Source of the DNA: Pseudobacteroides cellulosolvens ATCC 35603 = DSM 2933
GTDB lineage: Bacteria; Bacillota; Clostridia; Acetivibrionales; DSM-2933
Direction of reading: 5' to 3'
Length of the DNA stretch: 64,000 bases
Assembly: GCF_001262605.1 (NCBI RefSeq)
Contig: NZ_LGTC01000001.1
Coordinates: forward strand, 5,964,001-6,028,000
Shown: positions 24,702-32,987 of the stretch, piece by piece
Position numbering within the stretch: the stretch's first letter is position 1
How the letters are laid out: every line of letters starts with the position of its first letter
Notes under the pieces: model-generated
Told to the model about the DNA's origin: nothing
Database searches by the model: none
Seen by the model: only the letters and a program-made list of their open reading frames with translations
Translations under genes and position numbers: made by a program

Positions 24702-27161
24702 ATGAAAATAAAACGTTTGTTAGTTTTTTGTGTTTATATTTCAGTACTATGTACCGCTGCAATCGGACCTATGATGGTAGTCGATGCAAGTGCTCCTGCC
24801 GGGTGGAGAAACCTTCCGGATTTTTATGTATTCAAAGATAAGGTCAGTGGGTGGTCCGGAAGTGGTGCAGGCGAATTAGAAACTGTAAATGGCAATTTGC
24901 CTGTTGACACTCAAGTTACATATCAAAATCTACCTTCTTTGAGATTTAATCTTAAAACGACGCTTTCGTCATATTGGATGTCGGTTATACTTTGTATGGC
25001 TGAATGGAACTGCCATGATGTATCAAGGTATGTTCCGAACGGATACCTGGAATTTAATGTGAAAGGTAAAAATGGCGGGGAGAAATTTGTAATCGGTGCA
25101 GTTGATCATGTAACAGAGCGTCCATCAGGTGTTGAGAAGACAATAACAAAACCGATAACAGATTACTGCACGATTACTACTGAGTGGCAACACGTAAAGA
25201 TACCCTTAAAGGATATTTTAGATCCATCACTTGGTATGGATCCATATAATGCAAAGGCTATCGTTCTGGACAAAGTGAATCTGGATCCGTTTTGTGTTTG
25301 GATAAACCAGCTTAAACTAACTTCTCCCGATAAAGAAAATGCATTTCCGGCTATTAAAGTGAATCAGGTTGGATTTCTCGAAACTTCTGAGAAATATGCC
25401 TATGTTTCGGGATTTGAAGATGATTTTAAAGCTGCTGCCGGAACCCAGTTTCAGGTGATGAGAGTTTCTGACAACTCGGTTGCTTATAGCGGGCAATTGG
25501 TTCTTGTTGCAGATTATGATGCAAATGATTCAGGAGAAAGGGTTTTTAAAGCTATATTTACCGACCTCAAACAACCTGGTGAGTATTACATTACGGTTAA
25601 TGCAGTAGGTATAGATAAGTCTCCCAGGTTTAAGATAGGAAATGACATTTATAAATCTTTATTGGTTGACGCATCAAGATACCTGTTTTATCAACGTGCC
25701 AATATAGACCTTGCGGCTCCGTATTGTACTGATTATCCAAGGAAAGATAAATCACCCCAGGATTTTAATTGTGCCTTAGCCTCCAATTCATCGATTACAA
25801 AAGATGTGTCAAAAGGATGGTACGATGCTGGCGATCCTAATAAGTATGTAATTACCGGGGCACAGACAGCATCAAATCTATTGAGTGCTTATGAGATGTA
25901 CCCGGAGGTATTTTATGATAAGCAGAATAATATTCCTGAAAGCGGCAACGGCGTTCCTGATATACTTGATGAGGTTAGATGGGAACTTGAGTGGATTTTG
26001 AAAATGCAAGAGGCTGAAAGCGGTGGTTTTTATTGCTGTGTCGCTTTTACAGAAAACTTTTCAAATGGCCAAAGGGTTATAATGGATAAAAAAGACAATG
26101 TGGGAAATATAAAATCAACAAATGATACTGCAGCTGCAGTTGGGGTTTTAGCTCAGGCTTCAATGATATATTCGAAGTATGATCCGGCCTTTGCTAAAAA
26201 GTGTTTAGATGCTGCTAAAAGCGGATGGGCGTTTCTTCTCCAGAATCCAAATAATATTAAAGCCCCAGGTGGAGCTTATCCTGCAGACAACGATGAATCT
26301 TCAAGGTTCTTCGCTGCAGCATCTGTGTATAGGGCTACAGGCGATTCAAGTTGTAATGATTATGTTAAGTCAAACTATAAGAAAGTTTATTCAAGTGAAT
26401 CCGGAGATGGTTCTTTTGGGTGGGAAAATGGATTTTACAATTACATGAAAGCTACAAACCGTGACAGTAATGTTGAAAACGGGTTTAAAGATAGTTTTAC
26501 CAAATGGGCAAATAACAAACTAAATAGATCAAAAAACAATCCTTGGGGTAATGTTATTGAAAACGGTAATTATTACTGGGGTAGTAACAGCGTAATACTT
26601 GGTTGTCCCAGGGAAGTTTTACTTGGATCCGCTATTTTTGGGACAAATTCTGATGATATTAATATGATGGGTCGTTCTTCATTAAACTGGATTCTGGGAG
26701 CTAATCCTATGAGAAAGAGCTTGGTAAGCGGATATGGCGATGATTGTATTAAAGAAATATTCGGTACATGGAGCGAGGACGGATTGGCAGGGATTCCCAA
26801 GGGAGTTATGCCGGGAGGTCCTAATAAATATAATGGTGCAAACATATCGATATTTCCTGCTAAATGCTATATGGAAAGTGCCGCTGAATTTACAACAAAT
26901 GAGCACACTCTTGGATGGAATTCCCTTCTTGTGTTTATGGCAGCATTTGTTAACAGTACATCACCAATACCTCAAAATAGTCCTGACTTGAACAAAGACG
27001 GTGTTGTTAATATGACAGATGTTATTTTATTAGCAAAGGTATTTAATTCGGTACATGGAGATAACCAATATATTGCATCTTATGATTTAAACAATAATGG
27101 TTCAATAAATATGTCAGATGTAATAATTATTGCTAAAGCATTTAATACTGTCATCACCTAA
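24702..27161 (+). CDS. Cellulosomal GH9 endoglucanase (CBM30-like, Ig-like, GH9, dockerin)
   Basis: An 819-residue secreted enzyme hydrolysing beta-1,4-glucan. Signal peptide to about residue 29. A CBM30-like module occupies about 35-215 (start GWRNLPDFYVF), an Ig-like domain about 225-320 (AIKVNQVGFLETSEKYAYVS), and the GH9 catalytic domain about 330-755. The catalytic base region GWYDAGD is at 372-378 and the general acid Glu734 is in NEHTLGWN. A dockerin runs from 762 to 819 with two calcium-binding repeats (DLNKDGVVNMTDV, DLNNNGSINMSDV). The domain order resembles the N-terminal part of CelJ-type enzymes. The start follows AAGGAGGG by 6 bases. IS982 inserted just upstream of that site probably displaced the native promoter. 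Confidence 0.93.
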   Translation: MKIKRLLVFCVYISVLCTAAIGPMMVVDASAPAGWRNLPDFYVFKDKVSGWSGSGAGELETVNGNLPVDTQVTYQNLPSLRFNLKTTLSSYWMSVILCMAEWNCHDVSRYVPNGYLEFNVKGKNGGEKFVIGAVDHVTERPSGVEKTITKPITDYCTITTEWQHVKIPLKDILDPSLGMDPYNAKAIVLDKVNLDPFCVWINQLKLTSPDKENAFPAIKVNQVGFLETSEKYAYVSGFEDDFKAAAGTQFQVMRVSDNSVAYSGQLVLVADYDANDSGERVFKAIFTDLKQPGEYYITVNAVGIDKSPRFKIGNDIYKSLLVDASRYLFYQRANIDLAAPYCTDYPRKDKSPQDFNCALASNSSITKDVSKGWYDAGDPNKYVITGAQTASNLLSAYEMYPEVFYDKQNNIPESGNGVPDILDEVRWELEWILKMQEAESGGFYCCVAFTENFSNGQRVIMDKKDNVGNIKSTNDTAAAVGVLAQASMIYSKYDPAFAKKCLDAAKSGWAFLLQNPNNIKAPGGAYPADNDESSRFFAAASVYRATGDSSCNDYVKSNYKKVYSSESGDGSFGWENGFYNYMKATNRDSNVENGFKDSFTKWANNKLNRSKNNPWGNVIENGNYYWGSNSVILGCPREVLLGSAIFGTNSDDINMMGRSSLNWILGANPMRKSLVSGYGDDCIKEIFGTWSEDGLAGIPKGVMPGGPNKYNGANISIFPAKCYMESAAEFTTNEHTLGWNSLLVFMAAFVNSTSPIPQNSPDLNKDGVVNMTDVILLAKVFNSVHGDNQYIASYDLNNNGSINMSDVIIIAKAFNTVIT

Positions 27162-27227
27162 GGTTTATAAAATTAATAATTAATTATCACGAGAAGTAAA
27201 ATATTTGTTTTGGCCAGGGGAATTATA

Positions 27228-27420
27228 CGATAAGAATTTTTATCGTGTACTTTCTCTGCCTTACTCTGCAAGAACATTGCTAAGCAGCTTTTCAGTTGCT
27301 TAAAAGATGCTATAAGATGCTAAAGTATTGCTTCGCCAGCCTTTCTAAAGTGTGGGGGAAATTGGTTTTCCTAAGACTCACTTCGTCAGTGTCTACTAAG
27401 CCAGCTTTGAAGCCATACTT
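27228..27420 (+). repeat. Dispersed intergenic repeat, copy 1
   Basis: It begins with a hairpin (CGATAA-GAATT-TTATCG) followed by TACTTTCT, CTCTGCAAGA, TTTTCAGTTGCTTAAAA and CTTCGCCAGCCTTTCTAAAG. The same order of elements recurs at 46963-47103, and a core part recurs inverted at 32455-32575. Noncoding; it fills most of the gap after the GH9 gene. Confidence 0.55.
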
Positions 27421-27460
27421 AAGACTCAATACTTAACGTGTATTAGTGTGTAAAGTGTTC

Positions 27461-28390
27461 TCATTTCATCGAGATAAAAGTAGAGGCAATTTTGCTAATA
27501 TGGGTATTATCCGTTCCACAACAACCACCTATAATTTTTAGTGTCAGTACTTCTGTAAGTTTATGCATTGCTTGTGCTAGCTCTAAGCAATCCGAGCATT
27601 TTAAATCCGTGGAGTTGTCTAATTGTTCTGGCGGCAATGTCGAGGTATTTGCCTGTATTCCGTGAAAGCGTTGTTTCACAAGAGAGGTTTGGTTAAAACT
27701 CCATTTCAATGCTTTATACAAAACAGTAGGATGTATGCAATTAGACATATAACAAACAGGTTTTCTTTTAACACTACTGTCGACTTTTTCAATTGCGTCA
27801 TTTATGGTGGTTCCATCAAGCAATCTACCAGTATCTCTCACCATAAAACTAATTATATAAGGCAATTCTGTTTGTTCCATTGCCATTGCCATTCCAATTA
27901 CCTCTGGTAAAGTTGGCATAATTCCAGCATAAAGGAAATCAACACCTGCTTGAGTAAACAAATTTGCTTGCCAACTATGAAACTCTTTTGCTTCAGTTGG
28001 ATGCAAAAATTCAGTTGCTTTATAGGCATCTCCCCTGCAACCCATTAAACCACCAATATACATTTCTATATCAGTTAAATCACGTAACTGTTTTAATGTT
28101 GAAACATTGTCTAAAATAATGCTTTTGTTATATCCAACTTTAGCAACTCGTTCTATATTTGCCCGCCTTGTTGGTGTTGTCGCCATAAATGGTAAATTGT
28201 TGACTTTTGCTACATCAATATATTGATTCCATAATTCAAATAATGCTTCTTTGCCTCCTTGACGATAGATAATATTTGCAAAGGCAACATCATCATCAGG
28301 TTGCAAACCATATTCTCTTTTCAATCTTTCACCTAATGCACCTTCCATTAAGATGATAGAGTTTGTTTCATAACAAGAAATAAAACTCAC
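27461..28390 (-). CDS. Homocysteine S-methyltransferase family protein
   Basis: A 309-residue cytoplasmic TIM-barrel methyltransferase that would transfer a methyl group to homocysteine, giving methionine (donor such as S-methylmethionine or another methyl donor). The zinc ligands are visible: Cys in YMSNCIHP and the pair in IIGGCCGTDNTHI. The N-terminal ILMEGALGERLKR is the usual start of the domain. The predicted GTG start at 28390 has a weak GGGTG ribosome site. The substrate is not determinable. Confidence 0.85.
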   Translation of the reverse strand: MSFISCYETNSIILMEGALGERLKREYGLQPDDDVAFANIIYRQGGKEALFELWNQYIDVAKVNNLPFMATTPTRRANIERVAKVGYNKSIILDNVSTLKQLRDLTDIEMYIGGLMGCRGDAYKATEFLHPTEAKEFHSWQANLFTQAGVDFLYAGIMPTLPEVIGMAMAMEQTELPYIISFMVRDTGRLLDGTTINDAIEKVDSSVKRKPVCYMSNCIHPTVLYKALKWSFNQTSLVKQRFHGIQANTSTLPPEQLDNSTDLKCSDCLELAQAMHKLTEVLTLKIIGGCCGTDNTHISKIASTFISMK

Positions 28391-28430
28391 TATTACTCAC
28401 CCCACCCAATATTGGTAATCCTTATTTTGC

Positions 28431-28462
28431 CTAAAAAACTTATTCGTACTTTTTAAATATAA
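28431..28462 (-). repeat. Shared spacer motif, copy A
   Basis: The minus strand reads TTTAAAAAGTACGAATAAGT. Related sequence occurs in three further spacers between genes of this block (29481, 30630 and 31455). It lies between the lipoprotein stop and the methyltransferase start. Confidence 0.5.
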
Positions 28463-28527
28463 CGAACTTACTAAACTTAGTATTATACTTATACTATGCC
28501 TTAGACCTGTAAAACAAGCAACATTAG

Positions 28528-29433
28528 TCATTCCAGCCATTTATCCGCAACATGACCGCCAATTCCATACCATCGTGGATTTTTCAACTGCCAAAGCTCA
28601 TCATTGTTATAATTTGTTTCGTTGAAGGACACTTTCTCATGAATAACATCCTTGTGTACGATCTCCATTTTACCGTCTATGAGAGCTTCCTCCGTTACCT
28701 GAATTCCGAGATAATTACCACTTTCTACGTCGTGCAGTGCTTCAAAACTTAAGCTGTTAGAAATGACAAACACACTGTTTATGAACTTATATATATTCCA
28801 ACTATGATTAACTGCTCCCGATCCTCCAGTAGAGTAAATGCATTTATTAACTGGATCAAGAGCGGGATTACAGATATTGGCGAAGGATTCAGAATGGATA
28901 AAGGCCGATTCTTTCACATCCCACAGCCAGCAATCATACCATGAATTACTATGTGCACCATGGAAACAATTCAGAAGGATGACGTCCTTATAACTGTCAA
29001 AGTTCACATCAGTCACATGCAAGCCCATAGTATCCATCATTTCAGGATAAACTGGACAGCTTTCTGGGTCATTTGATACAGAAAGAATAGATGCACCGTT
29101 TTCATTATAAACATCTAAACCTGTCACAAAAATATTCTCACCCGATGCCACAAAACGGTATTCTGGCATATTTTCATGGATATGAGCACTGACTTCATAT
29201 TTATATCGCTTTGGTGTAGGTGTAGATTCCGGCTCGTTCGTTGGCTCCGTGGCTATGGAGGTTGAAAGTGGTTCATTTTGCATATTTAATAATGGCTTAT
29301 TTTGCGTGCTAAGGGGAGATGAAGATGAGAATGCAGGGTAATATTCAATCTGCCCTCTATCAGATGGCAACTTATTTGAACAGGCACATAACAAAAGCGT
29401 TATAAGTGCTAGTAAAAAGATATGTTTTGTCAT
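28528..29433 (-). CDS. Secreted lipoprotein of unknown function
   Basis: A 301-residue lipoprotein with signal MTKHIFLLALITLLLCAC and Cys18 as the lipidation site. A Ser/Thr/Pro-rich linker (about 35-75) follows. The beta-rich globular domain contains DVNFDSYKDVILLNCF, a calcium-loop-like VCBS/FG-GAP motif seen in XAC2610-related proteins. GGAAGGATG precedes ATG at 29433; an earlier ATG at 29475 is less likely because it disrupts the signal peptide. Function unknown. Confidence 0.7.
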   Translation of the reverse strand: MTKHIFLLALITLLLCACSNKLPSDRGQIEYYPAFSSSSPLSTQNKPLLNMQNEPLSTSIATEPTNEPESTPTPKRYKYEVSAHIHENMPEYRFVASGENIFVTGLDVYNENGASILSVSNDPESCPVYPEMMDTMGLHVTDVNFDSYKDVILLNCFHGAHSNSWYDCWLWDVKESAFIHSESFANICNPALDPVNKCIYSTGGSGAVNHSWNIYKFINSVFVISNSLSFEALHDVESGNYLGIQVTEEALIDGKMEIVHKDVIHEKVSFNETNYNNDELWQLKNPRWYGIGGHVADKWLE

Positions 29434-29480
29434 AATAACACATCCTTCCGATAATATAAATTTCATGCTTCGCATTATTT

Positions 29481-29512
29481 AACTTGCACGCACTGGAAAA
29501 ATGATGCTAACT
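29481..29512 (-). repeat. Shared spacer motif, copy B
   Basis: The minus strand reads TTAGCATCATTTTTCCAGTG then CGTGCAAGTTAAATAATGCG. GCATCATTT and AAATAATGC form an imperfect stem. Matches copy C closely (TTAGCATCATTT...GGACAAGTTA). Confidence 0.5.
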
Positions 29513-29545
29513 AAAAAGTATGTTAATAATCTTTAGTTTAATTGA

Positions 29546-30580
29546 CTATATTGTTGCACTCTCCAATAAAGTAATGGTTTTCTTTTCACAGTTTAATTCT
29601 GTGATGATGCCGTACGGAATTACTCCTATTGGCTTGGCATGACCAAAGTTTACGTTATAAAATATTGGCAACTCATGCAATTTTTCTTCTGAAGATACCA
29701 CCTGAGTAATTGCTGTTTTGTACTCTTCATAATATTTTTCGCCTTGCGGCTTTGCGACAATAATACCTTTTAAGGCTTTTAAAATACCTTGTGCAGCAAG
29801 ATTTCGGAATGACCACTTGATAAAATCGGGAGATGGTTTATCCTCACTTGTTTCGACAAACAGGATTGCATCTGTCCATTCGTTTATTGTAGGCCATATT
29901 TTTGTGCCATTTGCCATCATGAAAACATCTATACATCCACCGAGCAAATGACCTTTAACAGAGCCACTTCCATTAATAATCTCATACCCGTGCTTATCTG
30001 GTTTTAGCGTGTGAGCCGTATTTATGTTGTTTTCATTCCACAAAATATAATCATCTGTCCATTCAGGACTTGGAACAAGTGAATACTGTGTCCAATCGCC
30101 AAACAATACATCATCTACAGCCGATTTAGTATAGTCAAACATTTTTACATATTCACCAAATTCACACATAATGGATGGTCCATAAAAAGAAACTAGCCCT
30201 GCTTTATACATCATGAAATGATTAATAGTGCTGTCAGAATACCCCATGAAAATTTTAGGATTATTACGTATAACGTCAAGATTTATGTATGGGAGAGTAC
30301 GTATTGTATCATCCCCACCAATAGCACAAATAACAGCAGAAATCGATGTATCTTCAAAAGCGTCCATTAAATCCTTAGCACGCAATTCAGGGTGGTTGGC
30401 TACAAAATCACTTCCCTTTAGGGCATGAGGCATAGGAATAACCTTTAAACCAAAGTCATTTTCCAATCGTTGTATTGCTATATGGTACTTATGAATAAAT
30501 ACATCATCACCTAACCCACCCCAAGATAAACTGACAATAGCAATTTTGTCGCCTTTTTTTAACCTCTTAGGCTTTATCAT
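29546..30580 (-). CDS. S66-family LD-carboxypeptidase / MccF-like serine peptidase
   Basis: A 344-residue cytoplasmic serine peptidase of family S66. The nucleophile Ser lies in the elbow MGYSDSTIN. The Glu and His expected from the family are in AILFVETSEDKPS and NFGHAKPIG. The N-terminal MIKPKRLKKGDKIAIVSLSW is characteristic. S66 members trim tetrapeptides during murein recycling or, like MccF, cleave peptide-nucleotide antibiotics. This one, with its MccF-like length and context, could be a self-immunity or detoxification enzyme. The start follows AGGAGG by 8 bases. Confidence 0.88.
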   Translation of the reverse strand: MIKPKRLKKGDKIAIVSLSWGGLGDDVFIHKYHIAIQRLENDFGLKVIPMPHALKGSDFVANHPELRAKDLMDAFEDTSISAVICAIGGDDTIRTLPYINLDVIRNNPKIFMGYSDSTINHFMMYKAGLVSFYGPSIMCEFGEYVKMFDYTKSAVDDVLFGDWTQYSLVPSPEWTDDYILWNENNINTAHTLKPDKHGYEIINGSGSVKGHLLGGCIDVFMMANGTKIWPTINEWTDAILFVETSEDKPSPDFIKWSFRNLAAQGILKALKGIIVAKPQGEKYYEEYKTAITQVVSSEEKLHELPIFYNVNFGHAKPIGVIPYGIITELNCEKKTITLLESATI

Positions 30581-30629
30581 TTTGATTTCCTCCTTCTTAC
30601 TGTTATACAAATAATCGTTAGTTCGCAGT

Positions 30630-30660
30630 TTCTAACTTGTCCGTACTTTATAAATGATGC
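30630..30660 (-). repeat. Shared spacer motif, copy C
   Basis: The minus strand reads TTAGCATCATTTATAAAGTA then CGGACAAGTTAGAAACTGCG. Upstream of the S66 gene start by 56 bases and 46 bases after the preceding stop. Confidence 0.5.
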
Positions 30661-30700
30661 TAATCACTTTATCTAAAAATACTATTCATTTTTTTAGCTG

Positions 30701-31153
30701 CTAATATTTAATAACATAAATCAAATCAGTTACTAAAACGCCGAGCCACTGAAAAACTGCAAATAAAAATATAGTTTCTATCGCATAAGACGGGTCACTC
30801 AAAAGTAATATAACAATTATTGGTAGCATCAAAATAGAAATTAAACCTGCAACTATTATACTTTTAGATAATATGCTAATTTGGTATTCATCATATTTTT
30901 TCGTTGGCTTGAAAAGAATAAACAATATAATTATAAGAGCTAAAACTATTATTACATAACCGACATATTTCATATTTCCTACTCTGATAAAATATGACCA
31001 ACTATTCCAAAAATCAGATTGCAAAGTATTAGTGTTTGAAAGCAGCCGTAGAAATTCAATATGATTTGACGTAATGATAAAAAGAAAAGAATATACCGCC
31101 GACATTGTACCTATAAATATTGCATTTACCATTGAATGTCTTAAAAGTTTCAT
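30701..31153 (-). CDS. Four-helix membrane protein paired with HTH regulator
   Basis: A 150-residue integral membrane protein with four hydrophobic helices (about 10-30, 60-80, 95-118 and 125-147). It overlaps the HTH gene by 4 bases, so it is translationally coupled. HTH plus small multi-helix membrane protein is a frequent pair in Firmicutes whose role is poorly known; the membrane partner may relay a signal to the repressor. No transport motif is visible. Confidence 0.7.
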   Translation of the reverse strand: MKLLRHSMVNAIFIGTMSAVYSFLFIITSNHIEFLRLLSNTNTLQSDFWNSWSYFIRVGNMKYVGYVIIVLALIIILFILFKPTKKYDEYQISILSKSIIVAGLISILMLPIIVILLLSDPSYAIETIFLFAVFQWLGVLVTDLIYVIKY

Positions 31154-31356
31154 TTTCGTTCACTCTCCTCAAAATCAAAAATATCTTCTATTGCTATATT
31201 AAAAAACTTTGCTAAATCGTATGCTAACCATATTGATGGGTCAAATTTATTGGTTTCGATTGCATTAATGGCTTGGCGTGATACTTTTACTTTCTCGCCC
31301 AATTGGGCTTGAGTCAAGCCATATTGCTCTCGGAGTTCTTTCACTTTGTTTTTCAA
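31150..31356 (-). CDS. XRE-family transcriptional regulator, TTG start
   Basis: A 68-residue helix-turn-helix protein: LREQYGLTQAQLGEKVKVSR then QAINAIETNKFDPSIWLAYD, ending in an acidic tail. The TTG start has AAAGGGGG upstream. Its promoter (TTGACA-17-TATTCT) lies between two near-palindromic sites, implying autoregulation. First gene of the pair with the membrane protein. Confidence 0.85.
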   Translation of the reverse strand: MKNKVKELREQYGLTQAQLGEKVKVSRQAINAIETNKFDPSIWLAYDLAKFFNIAIEDIFDFEESERK

Positions 31357-31372
31357 CTATATACCCCCTTTA

Positions 31373-31443
31373 TGTAAAGCGGACCTTACACTATAAGAAT
31401 ATATTAAAGAAGAGAATGTGTCAAGTTAACCTTACACATTCTC
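31373..31443 (-). promoter_or_regulatory. Promoter with two palindromic operators for the XRE gene
   Basis: Minus-strand promoter TTGACA (31419-31424), 17 bases, TATTCT (31396-31401). Two related 18-base palindromes, TGTAAGGTTAACTTGACA (31419-31436) and TGTAAGGTCCGCTTTACA (31373-31390), flank the -10. The first is embedded in a larger inverted repeat GAGAATGTGT...ACACATTCTC (31412-31443). Confidence 0.65.
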
Positions 31444-31454
31444 GCTTCGTATAA

Positions 31455-31485
31455 TAAAACCTGTTCGTACTTTATAAATATTCAG
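31455..31485 (-). repeat. Shared spacer motif, copy D
   Basis: The minus strand reads ATTTATAAAGTACGAACAGG then TTTTATTATACGAAGC, starting within 10 bases of the upstream gene stop. Related to copies A-C. Confidence 0.5.
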
Positions 31486-31487
31486 AA

Positions 31488-31747
31488 TTAATTCTTTTTC
31501 TTTAATTCATCTAAAATTGTGAATGTACAAAAGATGATTGCAAAGATATTTCCACTTCCCATACTGACTATTTGGCTATTATTAGTTAGGTTACTTTCAA
31601 GCACGCCATTAATGTAACTTTTGCCTTCAATAAAATTATCGAAAATAAAAACTCCTAATACAATAATAGCAGTGTAAATTACCGACTTATAAAATTTCCT
31701 AAAAAACAAGCTATATCTGGTAGTTCATTTTCTTTTTTATTAATCAT
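31488..31747 (-). pseudogene. Small membrane protein gene, apparently frameshifted
   Basis: ATG at 31747 with GAGG upstream starts MINKKENELPDIA. A shift at an A6/T6 run (31701-31706) is needed to continue into FYKSVIYTAIIVLGVFIF, NGVLESNLTNNSQIVSMG and a second hydrophobic helix ending in DELKKKN. The product would be about 86 residues with two membrane helices. Without the shift, only a TTG start lacking a ribosome site is available. Function unknown. Confidence 0.45.
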
Positions 31748-31792
31748 ATTTGCCTCAATATAATTTACAATACATAATAATAATGCCTTAGA

Positions 31793-31983
31793 TTATGAAG
31801 AAACTATACCATATTTTCCTATGAATATAAATACTTTAAGATACTTAAGAGCAGAAGGTTTTCCATGTTTATTTTTTACTCTAGTCTTTTTACGAAGCGG
31901 CTTATAAGCATCTTCAAGTAAAAAGCTCATATACATTTTGTAGCTTTTTACTTGTGATATGACAAAAAGAACTGCATTGCATA
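31793..31983 (-). pseudogene. Coding remnant, possibly transposase C-terminus
   Basis: The minus strand reads SYKMYMSFLLEDAYKPLRKK, TRVKNKHGKPSALKYLKVFI, then FIGKYGIVSS and a stop. The open, protein-like sequence suggests a real C-terminus whose beginning has been lost. I do not recognise the family with certainty. Confidence 0.35.
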
Positions 31984-32069
31984 AGTGAAAGGTACTGGTG
32001 TAAGAAGAATAATATTTCTTTTTCGGAGCTTTAATATGTACCTCTTAATAACAGAACTCTTGGACTATT

Positions 32070-32432
32070 TTAAGGTGCCAAATAAATATCCACTTTACCA
32101 TTGCTTGGCTTACAGAAAATTAGCATTCTTGATGGATTCCCCTTTAGAGGATAATAGTCTGTATCTTCAAGCTTTAAATTCCACCAATCAAAAATCTTAT
32201 TATTCTCACAATAATAGCCAAACATTTCAGTATCAAATTTTTGAGGTCCTATAGATGTATAGTTTTTTCTTTAAAATCTGCAATCTTATTAACTGGTAAA
32301 GTAACCTTTGCATAATAACTAATTGATGTCCCATCAGGTGAAAACCCGGACACAGTAATTTTCCCAACATTTTTTACTTCTGCGTCTTTTACCAAAGCAA
32401 CGCAAAATTTCTTTTTAAATAGTTGCATTTAA
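32070..32432 (-). pseudogene. Decayed gene of unknown family
   Basis: The minus strand encodes FCVALVKDAEVKNVGKITVS, GFSPDGTSISYYAKVTLPVN and KIADFKEKT. A frameshift then leads into GPQKFDTEMFGYYCENNKIF and NPSRMLIFCKPSNGKVDIYL before a stop. This was once a soluble or exported protein of more than 120 residues; the start is gone. Confidence 0.4.
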
Positions 32433-32454
32433 CACGAAAATAAATTTTTGAACA

Positions 32455-32575
32455 ATTTAAAGTCCTTTGGGAAAGCCAGTCTCAAAGCAGCTTATGAAGC
32501 TAGCCTAGAGCGAAACTGTCCCCCAATTCTTTAGAACGGTTAGCAAAGCCATACTTTATCCGACTCCTGAAAGTT
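32455..32575 (-). repeat. Dispersed intergenic repeat, partial inverted copy 3
   Basis: The minus strand core AAGTATGGCTTTGCTAACCG then TTCTAAAGAATTGGGGGA corresponds to AAGTATTGCTTCGCCAGCC-TTTCTAAAGTGTGGGGGA of copy 1. No gene is supported between 32433 and 32693. Confidence 0.45.
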
Positions 32576-32693
32576 TCATGATGTTATGCAGTATTATTGT
32601 TAGTTCAATTATAAATTACAATACTCTTGGTAAGGTATAAATGTTTGTACTTGAATGCTCATGATACCATTTATCAAATTAGGGGTGAATGAT

Positions 32694-32768
32694 ATGATTA
32701 CACAAAAGCCAAAGCATAAAGACTTAAAAGAAAGTAGCAATGTGGGCGGAGCGTGTAAAATGGAATAG
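32694..32768 (+). CDS. Putative 24-residue peptide
   Basis: ATG follows AGGGGTGAATGAT and opens a frame MITQKPKHKDLKESSNVGGA ending CKME. A 10-base inverted repeat (TAGCAATGTG / CACATTGCTA) begins inside it and closes just after it. Basic first half, one cysteine. Too short for a confident call. Confidence 0.25.
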   Translation: MITQKPKHKDLKESSNVGGACKME

Positions 32769-32987
32769 CCTGAATTGCACATTGCTATTTATGTTATTTG
32801 CAAAACTCATGAATTATCTTTCCTTTTATTTAAAAACTACAATTTGGGTCATTGAAATTCCCTGATATCCACTTTTTTGAGACCTCTTTTTATTCTATAT
32901 GATATAATTCATATTGCTTCTATATAATTTCATCTAGTCTTGCAAGGTGATGTATGGAAGTAAAAAAGGATATTGGAGTGATGAGGG

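Noticed and set aside
28391-31487. Definite integron attC sites
   Set aside because: The shared spacer motif and gene-after-gene layout are suggestive, but clear RYYYAAC / GTTRRRY boxes and a typical integron integrase are not seen; kept only as a hypothesis.
31985-32254. Plus-strand 89-residue protein
   Set aside because: The minus strand carries a more protein-like decayed sequence (FDTEMFGYYCENNKIF), and the plus frame has no ribosome site.
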